A stretch of DNA of 64,000 nt from Rosellinia necatrix (lineage: Eukaryota > Ascomycota > Sordariomycetes > Xylariales > Xylariaceae): NCBI GenBank assembly GCA_021209875.1, contig JAGYVD010000001.1:5270001-5334000 (forward strand), written 5' to 3'. How positions within the stretch are numbered: position 1 is the stretch's first letter; every line of letters begins with the position of its first letter. Below the pieces are notes generated by a model. It saw only the letters and a list, made by a program, of their open reading frames with translations. It made no database searches and was not told the origin of the DNA. Positions 52,494 to 64,000 of this stretch are shown one piece after another. The translations under genes were made by a program, and so were the position numbers.

Positions 52494-52498
52494 TGTAT
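52405..52498. repeat. (GTAT)n with TATATA interruptions
   Basis: An alternating run of GTAT/ATGT units and short TA repeats, ending with about nine perfect GTAT copies. Confidence 0.85.
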
Positions 52499-55400
52499 TC
52501 GTGTTTGTTTCTTGAGTCTCAAGATAGATGGGGTTAGGTTAGTTGCTAAGGCAGACTCTCAGCTCATGTAAGGATCTTACGATCGAGGCAACAGCCAAGC
52601 CCCCAACTGTTATACGTGAGACACACCAGTTGACCCCCGATAGAAGCTAAGCTCGGTAATAAGGCCGTTGCAGCTCATATTCATGCTCTATCTGATGATG
52701 TCTTTCACTTATCAGCTATGTTTATACCCGCCGAGTACATCAGCTGGGGTACGATAGTCACGGGTGCTGATGTAATTCAGCTTGGACTCTGCGCCCTTTC
52801 TTCACTCAGATAGTTAGCCTAACTCATGTAATATGAAATCTATGTACGGTTTATTACACACCCACTTGAGAGAGATCACCCCCCTTTCCTCCTATAACGC
52901 ATGTAACTCCACGCGACATTATTTTGCTCACATTATTTTGCTCATGTCGACCACACACCTCCCTCGCCGTAGCGCATCGCGGCATCTCTCCAGGTAGTAG
53001 TTGATATTCGGGTTCTGGCCTCCACATTGGTCCGTCCGATTTACGGATTCAGTCACACTGGACACGCACATCGTCCTCTGTCGCCCCAAGAGGGATACAT
53101 CCATGCCCGTCCTGGATCTGGTCTTGTGGGTGTCTCAACCGCGGGTGATCAGCATAGGCAAGATGATGCGCTGCAACGGGATGCACGTCTGATCTCTTTA
53201 GTCAATGGCGACTGTAGAAGAGAAAAGGGTAAATGGGCACGTTGGGCGAGAATAACGACCCTTTGTGAACGTCCTTGCAGGCCACCTGGCACCCGATGCG
53301 TGCCACTAGCCCGTCACTGAGAAAACTTCTGCCGGTAACGAGGCAGAAACCACCTTATCCTCGGCACGTCGATTCGCTTCAACGTCTGACCACCCTCTAT
53401 GCGCGCTTTGGGATATTCCCAAGCCACACCTGACATGATGCCACACGTTCAGACGACGGGGACGAAGCTAATGCTGCATTCCGCGCATCCGAGTCTGTGA
53501 AGGCAGGCTGGAGGACGGGGAGACCTGTCAGCGAACCCGGGCTCTGTCGACGTCGAACGGTGACCAACGGGAGCGCAGGCGGTGGGCGTACCACGGTTAC
53601 ATGGCTTATAAGTGCACTTTTATTCCATTCGTCGCCATAATTCCATCTTCGTATTGATTGATCTACGTGCCACCCACCTCCTCGCCTACCGGCTCATGCC
53701 ACTAACCAGCACCGCCAAGCGGTCATGAGCGCGGATTTGTGCGATGCGGCCGGGGGAGGTGATAGTCTAGATGGGCGGCATCTGCCTATTGCGGAATCAG
53801 ATACAAGGCCAGGTTGGATTACAGGGTAGCATGTCCGAGTTCGGGGACCCGAATATATGCAGAGTCTCTCCACTTCCCCGTACCGACCGAACGACTGAAG
53901 GGTGTGGAAATATTGGGAAAATAAAATATTTTCGAATAAAAACATCAAAAACAACAAAAACAATTGGTCGTCGTTAATGCTGCAGGCTCCGCAATTTTTT
54001 TTTTTTTTTTTAGGTGAAATACCCAAGGTTCCTGAAACTAGGCGATCCCATTTCTTGTTTAATCATCCTGTTGGAGGCATGAATGGGGGGTGGTTCATGC
54101 TACCGAAACGTCTGGGGGAGGAGAACTATCTATTTTCCGCATGCATAGTCCTCTATACATGATGGGGCTTCTTAGCTCAGCCTTGGCGGTAATCCCGAAT
54201 AACGATATCCAACGGCCGGCTAAGCTAGGTTAACTACTCTCTGACGATCAATCTTCAACGATGATCAACTACTTCCTTAGCATAACTAGTATGTATATGC
54301 ATTCTCTTGTCCGTACCTTTTACTCCTACTTCCCGGATACTACGGCCATCTAGCAATATCCCAGGGGGATACACCGCTTCGTCCACTTCGTACAGTCGTG
54401 TAGTTCTCCCCCTCTGATCTTGGCGGTATGGCATGGTTAACCAGGTCCCACGCGGTAACCTGCCGTGACTCCCCGTGCCCATCCCGTGAACACCCGACTT
54501 GTTTATTTTCCTCACCAAAGAACCTGGGTCTACATCCGAGCCTCGCATGACGTACTAACGAAAAGAGGCGAATTTGGCGTGAGGCTCTAGACTTCCCCAC
54601 CCCCTTCAACATCCAGATATCTGCATATGAACACCGAAAGAGGATGGTGTATAACGGCCCTAAACAGGCACGATGTAAACTGAAACATCCGAAGCGAGGC
54701 CGCCGCCTTCCGATAACTTGCTAAATACTCCTTAACAGCGCCTTTTAATGTGTTCTGGACCCCGAATTTTCCACCAAGAAAAAAAACAAAAACAAAAAAA
54801 AGGTTGTTATGATGCGAAGTGTACCAACGATGCGCATAAACTTCTCCATATGTAAACGAAATAGTTGCTACAGCTTACGTTTATCAGGGCTATCCATCCG
54901 TTCGCACTCCGAACTCACTTCCCCATATCAGCCCACGGTAGCAACGAGCATCTGACCTCATGCTCACCTCCTGCGCACAGGCACAGACAGGCGCAGGCAC
55001 AAACACAAGCACAAACAGGGTGTTCCCAGCGAAAAGCCCGATAGACCACTCGCGATAATTATCGAGCTCCCCGAACGCGCGTTCGCGTTCGTTCATAGTC
55101 GAGATCCCTCTCGGAACCCTCGCCGATACGAACTACACAACATGTCGTGATACCCCGAACCCTGCACCTCCAAGAGACGAACACGCCTTGCTTCAACCAG
55201 TATCTCGATGCGATGCCATATTGCCGATTAGCCCACATTCTTTTGCAAATTTGCCCACCATGATATATTGCGTACTATATTTCAACGTCAAAAACGAAGG
55301 CTTTGATTGCTTTTAAGCGAATGACGACGGCCTAAGGCAATAATTAACTCACCAGCCACCCGGTTCATAACACTTCATGCATGCAAACAAATGTAGTCTA

Positions 55401-55667
55401 TCGATCACGATCATCGATCTCATGGTATCATTTCTATAGATCTGAGCCACGAACTCCAGGGTAAGACCCGGGAAGGATGTTGTAAAGCTTCTGGGCAACT
55501 CCCTACCTCATAACTAGACCTCCAAACCTAGGCCGGAAAACCAAATCCCGTAGCTCGCATCTACATACTCTATTCTCTCTCTTTCAGTTTCGAATCCTCC
55601 GGGCTAATTCTCTCCCATCGTAAACCCGACGAAAGATGCAACGCACGAACGGCTCAAACCTACACTA

Positions 55668-55860
55668 AGAAAGAAAAGAAAAAGAAAAGAAAAAGAAAAG
55701 AAAAAGAAAAGAAAAAGAAAAGAAAAAGAAAAGAAAAAGAAAAGAAAAAGAAAAGAAAAAGAAAAGAAAAAGAAAAGAAAAAGAAAAGAAAAAGAAAAGA
55801 AAAAGAAAAGAAAAAGAAAAGAAAAAGAAAAGAAAAAGAAAAGAAAAAGAAAAGAAAAAG
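55668..55860. repeat. Array of about 17 copies of an 11-bp purine unit (AAAAGAAAAAG)
   Basis: A nearly perfect all-purine tandem array of about 190 bp. Since 11 is not a multiple of three, the minus-strand frame reads as an 11-residue Phe/Ser/Leu period, which is an artefact. Confidence 0.85.
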
Positions 55861-57971
55861 ATGAATCATGCAATGGAACTGTAACAAAAAAGGGTATTAT
55901 CCTAGCTGATGTCGTGCTGGGCGTGTAGCGAGATGATGTGCAATGCGAAACAGTCCAAACAAACAAAAGCCAACTACCGGCATATGAACGAATGGACGAG
56001 AAGGTTCCCCCCTCCTCCCTTCTCCAACCAGGAGGAGCAAAATAAATTCTCAGCAATAAAAGAAAAATTAAAAAAAAAAAAAATTCCCCGACGCAACGCA
56101 GGTAGATCAGCAAACCGAGGTCAGCAGCCAACGGGTTGGCTCCAGGGCTTCGCGAAAGCCCGCACATTGTAACGTAAGCGGCTCGGTAAAGGGGAAGGGG
56201 GAGGGTAGTAGAGGGGGGCAGGCACCTTAGGCTTAGGCAAGCAGAATGACGACCCAGCTTACCTACAGCAGATAGTTTACGCCAGTTGAAGCGCGCGTGA
56301 GGGATTGATCTTCACAGCCGTGAGCTGGGAAGCTAGTACGCCTCATCGACAATAACCGAGGTCGGGCGAGTGAGTATATTGTACACTATTGTAGAAGCGC
56401 GCGGCACCTTCGCCCGGCCGCCGCCGTCAAACCACCCCTGGAGACGCCCCCTCTCTCAAGCGCACTAAAAACCCGGGCTAAAGCAAGCCATTGCCTGATT
56501 TTTTTTTTTACCCTCGCCTTTCGCCTCGTCGTCTTGAGCTTCAAGGGAGGGGGGAGGAGGGGGCTAATTAACATCATGTCAAAGAGGCATGACGGCAAAA
56601 GTACCAAGGCTACGCCCTGTAGTGTAAAACAAAACTAACTTACCCTACCTACCCGGGCTCTCTCTCTCTCTATCTGATGTACCGAATCTATCCATGCCAA
56701 CCCTCACATCATCATTTTTGTCTAGATCGATCGATCCAGGTCCTACCACCACCACCACAAGACACAGACACAACATTACATACATAGCGGCATGACATAA
56801 ACAGAAATACGACATAGTGTACATACCAGCAAACAAAAATAGAATCAAAAATAATAACAATAATACACTAGCCTATACCTGCCTACCCACCAACTTTATT
56901 ACTAAACCGGAAAAAAAAGCAAAAGCAGATAACCCCCCCCTTCTCTCCCCCGACGACGCCCACGAACCGAGGACAACACGTCCATCAGGCCCAAACGCAT
57001 AAGTCTGGTTTCGTCTCGTCACCATCCGGCGCACGCCACGGGAGATAGAGAAGGGGAGGGGGGGGGGTGCGAATGGGGGAGCACGCTTGGGGGGGCACGA
57101 GCGCCCGCGGGCGACGCCACGCCCGAAAAAACGTCCGTCCGTTCGTTTTTTTTCCCCGGCAATCTTGGTGTGCCCCGGCATTCTATGATACTCTCTCTCT
57201 CTCTCCCAAGGGCGCGATCCGCCGGCGATTTCCACGATCTCCGGAAAGGTTTTTCCGCTGCGGTTTTACGAATCGCCGGCCGAGGGGTCACCACGTATAC
57301 ACGACACTTTTACCACGTAGTTATACATGCTTTTTTACCTTACTTACTTCACTTACCTACATGCTTGGTTAGAGAGTTGGCGCGGGGAGAGGAGATGGCG
57401 AGAGGCGATTATGGGGCTCGTCGGTTTTTTTAGCTTTTCAGCTACTAATTATAGATGGGAGGGAACCAAGCAAGAGGTGAACGGCGAGGTCAAGAACGGA
57501 AAGCAGTTCACGAGACGAAGAGCGTAAAATCTCGATAGGGGAAAGCCGCAGTGTAAAGGTAAAACATGGCACCATCTAACGTGCCGGGCACTCTATCTAA
57601 AACAACGCACGAGCATGTGTTTGTTGTGTGTTTGTTGTGTCCTGATATGAGGCAGCGACGGTAAGGTGCGTGATAGGTCTCTCTTACTAGAGCTGGTCGT
57701 CTGCTGTCATCGAAGGAACGAGTTGCAGTATAACGTATCTCACACAAATGCTGCTATTCGCCTGCCTCACCATTTGTCGATTCGTTAGAGATGAGTCCAT
57801 CTCGTGTTTCAGGGTAGATCGTCGCCCCCTTTCCCAAAGTGTATACAGACAGACGTCTCCGGAGCGTCGTCCACATCGATTGTCTCGCCAATTGATGGTG
57901 GGCGCGACCCCTGATCGTCGTTCGGCTCTCCTAGCCGGTTGGCGGAGGCCAGCGATGAGTCAACCTGCCAC

Positions 57972-60917
57972 TTACTTCGGGTCGTATTTCTCTTTCCAGA
58001 TCCTGTGTGTGAACGTGTCAAGTCAGCGTCTAGCGCTTAAAACGATCTAGTGTTGGGGCGCTGTGGCTGCACGTAGGGTACTTTTCGTAGTGTAGTTGCA
58101 GATAGGCCAACGTCAATTGAGCCCAAGGGATACTGGCTTTGATAAAGTGGAAAAAGTTCCCCCTGGTGCATGGGAATAGGGGAGTTTGATGTGTTGTAGC
58201 TTGCACTTGCATAGCGAGTGCTATCCAGGAGTGGATGGGTCTCTCCACGAGGCACAGCGAATGAGAGCGGGAAAGTGTGGTTTTCGGTGTAAGATGATGC
58301 TTTGGTTGGCTCGTCAAAACCGCTCTAAGGAGTCTCTCCAGGCCCTCGAGATGGGACGCGCGAATGACGGAATGCAGCAGACAGGCCGCAGGTATGCGGC
58401 CCTCGTGCAGGCCTGCGATAGCGAAGACGATTGGCGCGCTGGCTCGACGGGTCCCAGTCGAAAAACCGTTAGGCCTCCTGATTGGCCAATTGGCACCAAA
58501 ACGTACACGCAAAACGGAGGTACATCGAGACAACACAAATAGGGCGAGGAAGAGTGGCGCCCGACGGCCTATCAGCTGTGGCTGCGTGCGAGTCTTTCGA
58601 AACCGAGGCTTGGGTCTGCAGCTGTGCCTGTAATGCATGGGGGAGGTAGATCGCATGTGCATGGCAGTAGCTATCATGTTGGGGAGCGATCGCAAGACGA
58701 AACCTACGAATGAAGGACGACCGATGGACGAGAATGGTGGGGATGGGCAGGCGAAATAAAGTGCCTACTTACCAGGTATTTCCTAGTGTCTTGCTACCAT
58801 TCTTCTCTGCTAACCGGTAGTATCGTGCTGCTTGGAACTGTGGGAGTGGCAGACATCCAGTTAGCCTTTTGACGCTGTCAACTGCTTCCAACGACCGAAG
58901 GGAGAAGCGTTGGGGGCAGAGCGAGGGAGACGACTGTAGCGCGGGATCCGATTCGCTGGGCTGCGGAGAGGTAGTGAACGCGGTAGGGTACTCTAAGTTG
59001 ATGCCCAACAACGCGCGGAGATCCCGGCTCTAACAACTCAGCTCTATAGCTGATAAGTTCCCAAGCCCAGGAATGGCTTGTGGCGGCAGTAGTGGCAACA
59101 AGGGAGGGCGCGTTGGTAGCGTATGCCGTTCATCGCCTGAGGCTTCTCAATACGAACGATCCCCCCCCTTAGTGTTTGGTTTTGCTGAGGTCTGGCCAGC
59201 CAGGAGCACTTGCCCAGGGGTTTCGGGAGACTATGTGGGATGGGACTATGAATCTGCCGTCGTGCCTGATCAACGCACCTTGTCCTTTTTGCATCCGAAG
59301 CCCTCGAGATAGCACCGTGCGGCCTCGTTCATAGCATCTATACCGGAGATTAGCCTACCGAGTTCGCTGGCCCCCTCTGTGAGTCTGTGACTCAGACACC
59401 GCTGGCATGATAGAGGAGTTCACGGAGTGGGTAACTAGCTCACCAGTGTCTCCAAGATTCGCTGCCGTTTCATAGTACTACCCAACGCGCGCTCTTTGTT
59501 AGTCGTAGATGCAACAAAAAGATCTCGCCTCGAAGTTGCCATTGAAAGGCAGGGAGGGAGTGGTAGTGGCGAAGAGCCGGTGGAAACATCCAACTTTGCC
59601 TCTTGGTCTATCCATGGTCGTCTTTCTGGCGCCGGCTTTGGAGCTGGCTGGTCCAATGCGCCGTGGCAACTCTGAGGATGAGGAGACGACGAGACGGCTT
59701 ACCTGCTTGGCGGCGATTGGGTCCTTCGCGATGCCCCAGCCGTGGCGGAAGCAATTGGCGAGCTCGAAGATGGCGAGAACCAGCTCGCCCTTTGCGGCAC
59801 CCCCCTTTTTCACGTCTGCTCTGAGGGCCATGGTTTCCACGGTAGCCGCGTTTGATGCTGCCGCCGAGAGATAGGTGACGGCGCGCTCGACATCGGGCTC
59901 ACAGCCCCAGCCATGCCTGTATAGATCTCAGCGTTAGCTTGCAACATGCTCCTTTGTGCTTTCTCCGCGAACCGTCTGAACCCGTCTCTGCGCTCCAGGA
60001 GTCCCGTAGCGCCTCGTATGATTTCCCCATTCCCTTTCGTTCTCCTATGGTACGGGTGGGAATAGCGGCCTGCTTCCTCGGGGCGTGTGTGTACGAGGGC
60101 CGCTATGCACTAACCTCAGCGCGAGCCCGTATAGCACTTGGCTTAGGGGGTTGTTGGCGCCGTACGGATCGGCGAGGCGGCCGAAGAGCTGCGTCGATCT
60201 CTCGAGATCGCCCTCCTCGTGCAGCCGTATCGCTTCTTGGATGTCCTGGTCGATCTCCTTGGACGAGACCACACCGCTCGGGACATCGGGTGGCGACGTA
60301 TCGGTGCCGCCACCGCCGTTCAGGGCGGCGAGGTCCGCATAGGATATCGACGGCGATGCGGACACGCTCCGTGATCTGCTCTTCTGGCGCTGCTCATTGG
60401 TGGTGGCGAGAATGGTGGCCCGCTTCTCCCACTGCTGCTCCCGGGCCTCCTGGGCCTCCTTGCTGGTGGCGGTGGTCGGATCGTCCGAGGTGTTGGTCAC
60501 GTTGATCTGAGGCAGGTTCTCGGGCACGTATTCAGACGTCTTGAGGGCATTACGGGACAGGCCGAGGCGGTGGGACAGGCGGCGACGATCCTTCTTGGGG
60601 CTGCTGGTGGTGCTGCTGCTGTCGCCGTCGCCATCGCCGTCGCCGTCGGCCGAGGCGGATAAGAAGCTGCTGCCCCGCGACCGTGGGCGGAAGACGTCGA
60701 GGCTGCGGCGCGCGCGGGATGGCGCCGATGCTGGCTCGTGCGCATTCAGGTAGCGGCTGGTGGCGGGGTGGTTTGGCGGGTAGATGATCTCGTGCGTGTT
60801 GGTGTCGGAGCGGATGAAGGTGAACTCGGGCCCAGCCAGTCTGTCCAGTGTCTCGGAGTAGCCAGCGTTGTCCTCGCCGAGCCGGTCTTTCTTTTTGATC
60901 AAATCACGAAGCCCCAT
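57972..60917 (-). CDS. Sel1-like repeat protein (Dsf2/Nif1-like)
   Basis: Six exons on the minus strand, 60917-60115, 59916-59703, 59477-59444, 59337-59279, 58837-58773 and 58002-57972. All phases agree and the joined frame gives 401 residues. The N-terminal 230 residues are Ser/Arg-rich and disordered, beginning MGLRDLIKKKDRL, with a short coiled stretch. Sel1 repeats follow: IRLHEEGDLERSTQLFGRLA, RHGWGCEPDVERAVTYLSAA, FRHGWGIAKDP, YYETAANLGDTDAMNEAARC and CYLEGFGCKKDK, then YRLAEKNGSKTLGNTWIWKE at the end. Sel1 repeats are helical protein-binding scaffolds. The closest families are fungal Dsf2 and the fission yeast mitotic inhibitor Nif1; the precise role is unknown. Introns 4 (441 bp) and 5 (770 bp) are long for this genome. 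The last exon adds only nine whole codons. Confidence 0.85.
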
Positions 60918-62669
60918 GGTTCTATTATGCCCACTGTGCTGTGCAGATGATGTGCAGACGTGCGGATGTGCGGCGCGCGCTGTGTAGATGGATGTACTAT
61001 TAAGATGTACTATACCGTCTCTACACGGCTTAAGTAGGCCCCTTACCTACCTACCTTACCTAGGTACTCTAGCGAGTTTAAAGCAGTGGGTATGCACTTT
61101 CTGGTGTGCGCTTTCTCTCTGGCATGCATGCGCTGCCGTCGCTGCCGCTGCCGCTGTCGCTGTCGCTGCCGCTGTCGCTGCTGGGGTGGATTGGTCTTTC
61201 TGTATTATTTCTGACCGGTCGCGAAGCTGAAACGAAGCGAAAGATGAAGAACCTTACGAGAGACGCAAGGAAGGCCGAACGAGGAGCGCCGATCCGTCCC
61301 TGGTGAGCTTGAGATGGATAGAGAAACAAACCCCGCAAAATATGAATAAATCAATGAGTAAACTGGGAGTTTCTTGTTTTTGTCTAGGTGTACTTCTCTC
61401 ACTCTGCGTGCCCCTCACTATAACTTAGTCGATAATAATATTCTTGATAGATGGCAGGTATCGCGCTCATGTGAGTCTCCGTCAAGCCAAATATAGATCC
61501 TCAGCCCTAGATAACTAGGTGATCGAGCCTGGCGACGGACGCATCCCGGCTCGACAAAGATACCATCGGGGGTGGCTCAGCGGCCTCCGTAGCCTCAGCG
61601 CGTTGGACATTCGCATTCACCGCGTGTGGGTGCCTTTGTTTGAGAATTTGGAGGCGCTTTCGATAAGTTACATAACTACCGTCTCTACCGTACCTAAGAA
61701 GTAGTAAATCGTAGGTTAGGTAGGTAGGCAGTAGATACCTAGGTAGGTAGGTGGGCAGGTAGGTACCTACCTGGTAGGTAGCAAGGAACAGGTGGCCTAT
61801 TCTAAGCCGAGTCCACTGGATCTCCAGTGGGACAGGGTCGACAGGTTAGCATCCGGCAGCCAATGCATTGGAGGTGGGCAAGTATGTAGGTACCTATTTC
61901 ACTAAAAGGCAGCGAGCCGGCCAGTCAGGTACTTAAAATTGCTTGCCATTCTCCAAAAATACCTGCTTGGTACCTTAGGTACCTAACGAGGAAAGACCTA
62001 AGCCACCCCCGCCCGCCACAAGGTTACTATCGCAGCTGGTCTTTGGTTGACCCTGTGCAATTAATAGCTATCTACGCACCCCAGGTAGTTACTTACATCA
62101 GTAGTTAACCACAAGTGATCACCCATAATAGGCTGGTGGTGGAATATACCTGGGTAAATGAGCACTTACCTAAGCTTCGTTTCAGTAGATAGCTTTGATG
62201 TGTCAGTTTATCACTTCAACAAGAAAACAATCAGGGGCACTGAATTTATTACTATCTCGGCCTCAAGCCATATAGATACCACCCCATCGTCTTTCTTCGT
62301 TTTCATCTACTCTCCCAGGCTTTTTTCTGTTCCAAGTTTGTTTAGAACATTCCTAAACGAACAGAGTCTCAGTCGAAATCGGGTATCACAACTGTACGAG
62401 GAAATAAATCATCGCATCCAATGTTCGCCATTTGCACCCATCTACACCCCATGGCGAAGAGCGTAACCGCGTGATAGCGGTCGTCTTCTTGTTCCTTTTT
62501 TTTTTTTTTTTCTTTTCGTTTTCCCATTCTTCTCTCCCTTTCCAGTTTTTTTTTTTTTTTCCTTTTTAGTTTTTTTTTTCATGGAGGCACAATTGCCGAT
62601 GGCAAGTACCGAGGGCTGTCGGCTATGGACCGGGAAAATATGCCTACAGGTTAGTCGTAACCACAAATA
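60918..62669. other. Intergenic with dense TAGGTA motifs
   Basis: About 1.75 kb. It has GCCGCTGTC repeats at 61133-61183, TACCTA clusters at 61045-61070 and a dense TAGG/TACCTA block at 61716-61785, with more near 61885-61985. Long T-tracts lie at 62497-62580. Several short ORFs lack features. Confidence 0.55.
61716..61785. repeat. TAGG/TACCTA repeat block
   Basis: A 70-bp block of tandem GTAGG units with inverted ACCTAGGT and GGTACCTACC palindromes, the densest example of the TAGGTA motif family in this window. Confidence 0.8.
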
Positions 62670-64000
62670 TTATGCAAAGCCGATGAAATCTTTTTGCTCT
62701 GCAAAGCTCAGATCCTCGTCATCGTGTCCGATGAACTCTTCGACTTCATCTGAGTCCACGTCGTCGCTGTCCATCATATCCTCATCTTCGCTGGACAAAT
62801 CATCTATCTCTTCGGAGGATGTCTGCTTGTTCGCTTTGCGGAGAATACTTGCCCTTTCAATATGAGGGCGTTTGCAGCCCTTGAGTTTACAAACGCCGTT
62901 ATTGCTAAAATCAGGACATTCGAACACATGGCGTCCCGGGCACTTAGCGCCCTTCTCGCAATATCCATAGATGCCAAACGTCCGACATACGGGGTCGGCT
63001 GGAGAATGCTCGGCGTGGACATACGGACACGAAGGGTTATTGCAGTTTCCGTTGGCGAAATGCATACAAAGAGGAGTCCTCTCTTCAGTGATGTCGTGGG
63101 ATAGGTCGCAGTTGTCGCCCTTCGGACAGTCACCCTTTCCGAGCCATGTTCTGCAGATTGCCGTCTTGGAGATATCGTGAATATACCGACAGGTAGGGCC
63201 CTTCGGGCATGTACCTAGGGCCGAATGTTAGTGCATTCCCGGGGGAGCTTACCACACCGTCTCCGGTAGAAATGGGTAGTGAGGTAGCCATGTCTTTTAG
63301 TTGAAGGAAGACGATACCAGTCCATGAGAAGGCCTTGCAATTCTCCTTGACCTTCTTAACGCCGCCGGCGCTCCTATGATGGTGTTAGAATACACCATAA
63401 CCACACCGATCACAACATACCGCCGAGCTTGTACTACTCCATGTCTAACTAGGTTTCCGTTCTTAGTTCGGTGGAATTTAACGCCAAATAGCAAAGTAAC
63501 TTTGGGTGTGGCGCTAGGCGGATTCAGGTCGTCTGGAGGGTAAATGTTTTAGTAATAGCATCTAACGAGGCCATCGTGGAACACACCAGGAGCTTTAACC
63601 AGTTTGCTTCCCTGCTTGGTGACGTAGAAGCGGACACCTTCGACCTCTACTTCATATCGAGAAACTGATCTGGACGGGTTAGAATACGCAGTCACACTGT
63701 CACCGCTAGCCTGCCTCATGTTTCCGAGGAACTGCGCTTTCTCCTGGCGGTCTCTATTGATATGTTTTTGCTTGAGACTCTGCTCTATCGCCTGTGTCCG
63801 ATGCTGACTGTCACGTTCGTATATATCGCGGTTGATTAGTTGCAGATGCCGGTCATTCTTGGTCACCCACGAAGGGGTCGAGGGGTTGGAAGGCTGATTT
63901 TCTTGCACCGAAGGGGTGGGTTGGGGTCCTCCATTGAGAACAAGTGTTTTGTTGCGATATGTGGGTGCAAATCTACCACGACCCTGGTAGGCTTGCTGGG
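62670..64000 (-). CDS. CCCH zinc-finger protein, Red5/ZC3H3-like (partial, 5' end off window)
   Basis: The right edge cuts the 5' part. Visible exons on the minus strand are 64000-63587, 63532-63421, 63373-63318 and 63214-62670, with introns of 54, 47 and 103 bp. The first visible exon contains RGRFAPTYRNKTLVLNG and VEGVRFYVTKQGSKLVKAPG, text typical of this family. Then come five CCCH fingers: two C-x8-C-x5-C-x3-H, a shorter C-x7-C-x4-C-x3-H, another C-x8-C-x5-C-x3-H and a last C-x8-C-x4-C-x3-H. The first finger is split by an intron whose removal gives correct spacing, which supports the model. The tail is acidic and Ser-rich. Five tandem fingers are found in ZC3H3/Smicl and fission yeast Red5, which act in nuclear RNA 3'-end processing and exosome-linked decay. 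Function is inferred from the finger array. Confidence 0.85.

Larger units (their letters stand above)
49046..57971. other. Gene-poor, repeat-rich intergenic region
   Basis: About 8.9 kb without any ORF I can support as a gene. It holds simple repeats: GA near 50567, CAGA near 50634, CTC near 50756, GGTTGT at 51002, TATG/GTAT near 52405-52498, an 11-bp AAAAG-type array at 55668-55860, a CT tract near 57190 and several homopolymer runs. The AAAAG array produces a false 187-codon Phe/Leu/Ser-rich frame. Noncoding transcripts or spliced small genes cannot be excluded. Confidence 0.55.

Noticed and set aside
55604..56167. 187-codon minus-strand ORF rich in Phe, Leu and Ser
   Set aside because: It is the translation of the 11-bp purine array. 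The residue period equals the repeat period and there is no other support.

Overview
This window is nuclear DNA of a filamentous ascomycete (Pezizomycotina). The genes are split by short GT-AG introns, mostly 47-200 bp, often with a CTAAC-type branch site. The families present are typical of moulds: a PDR-type ABC transporter, a DHA1-type MFS carrier, an I78 protease inhibitor, a questin-oxidase-like protein, Noc4, Atp4 and the AspRS-DUF2156 fusion ErdS. Intergenic DNA is rich in TAGGTA/TACCTA motifs. A Sordariomycete is my best guess; the order is not resolved.

Layout. At 0-9 kb there is a small secreted Cys-rich protein (-), a two-exon I78 peptidase inhibitor (+), the translation factor Tma20 (+, with a 14-nt first exon) and a three-exon MFS transporter (+). 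At 9-19 kb there is an F-box protein (+) and a three-exon PDR-type ABC transporter (+). At 19.5-25.3 kb lies the most distinctive locus: ErdS (-) and an HSL-type alpha/beta hydrolase matching ErdH (+), divergently arranged. These correspond to the tRNA-dependent sterol aspartylation enzyme and its deacylase. At 26-30 kb there is an unknown polytopic membrane protein (+) and a low-complexity disordered protein (-). At 31-41.5 kb there is a housekeeping-dense stretch: Rad17/Rad24 clamp loader (-), questin-oxidase-like protein (-), UBE3D-like E2-binding protein (+), mitochondrial ATP synthase subunit 4 (-) and Noc4 (+). From 41.5 to 58 kb the DNA is gene-poor and repeat-rich, broken only by a bZIP transcription factor (+) with an upstream ORF. 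At 58-64 kb there is a six-exon Sel1-repeat protein (-) and the 3' part of a CCCH zinc-finger protein resembling Red5/ZC3H3 (-), cut by the right edge.

How the genes relate. ErdS should charge tRNA-Asp and pass aspartate to the 3-beta-hydroxyl of ergosterol; the neighbouring hydrolase should reverse this. The rest is mostly unrelated housekeeping sharing short divergent promoters (questin-like/UBE3D-like, 334 bp; atp4/noc4, 415 bp). I see no rRNA, tRNA, CRISPR or recognisable transposon. Exon boundaries were read by eye from splice consensus, phase and family conservation, and no transcript data were available.
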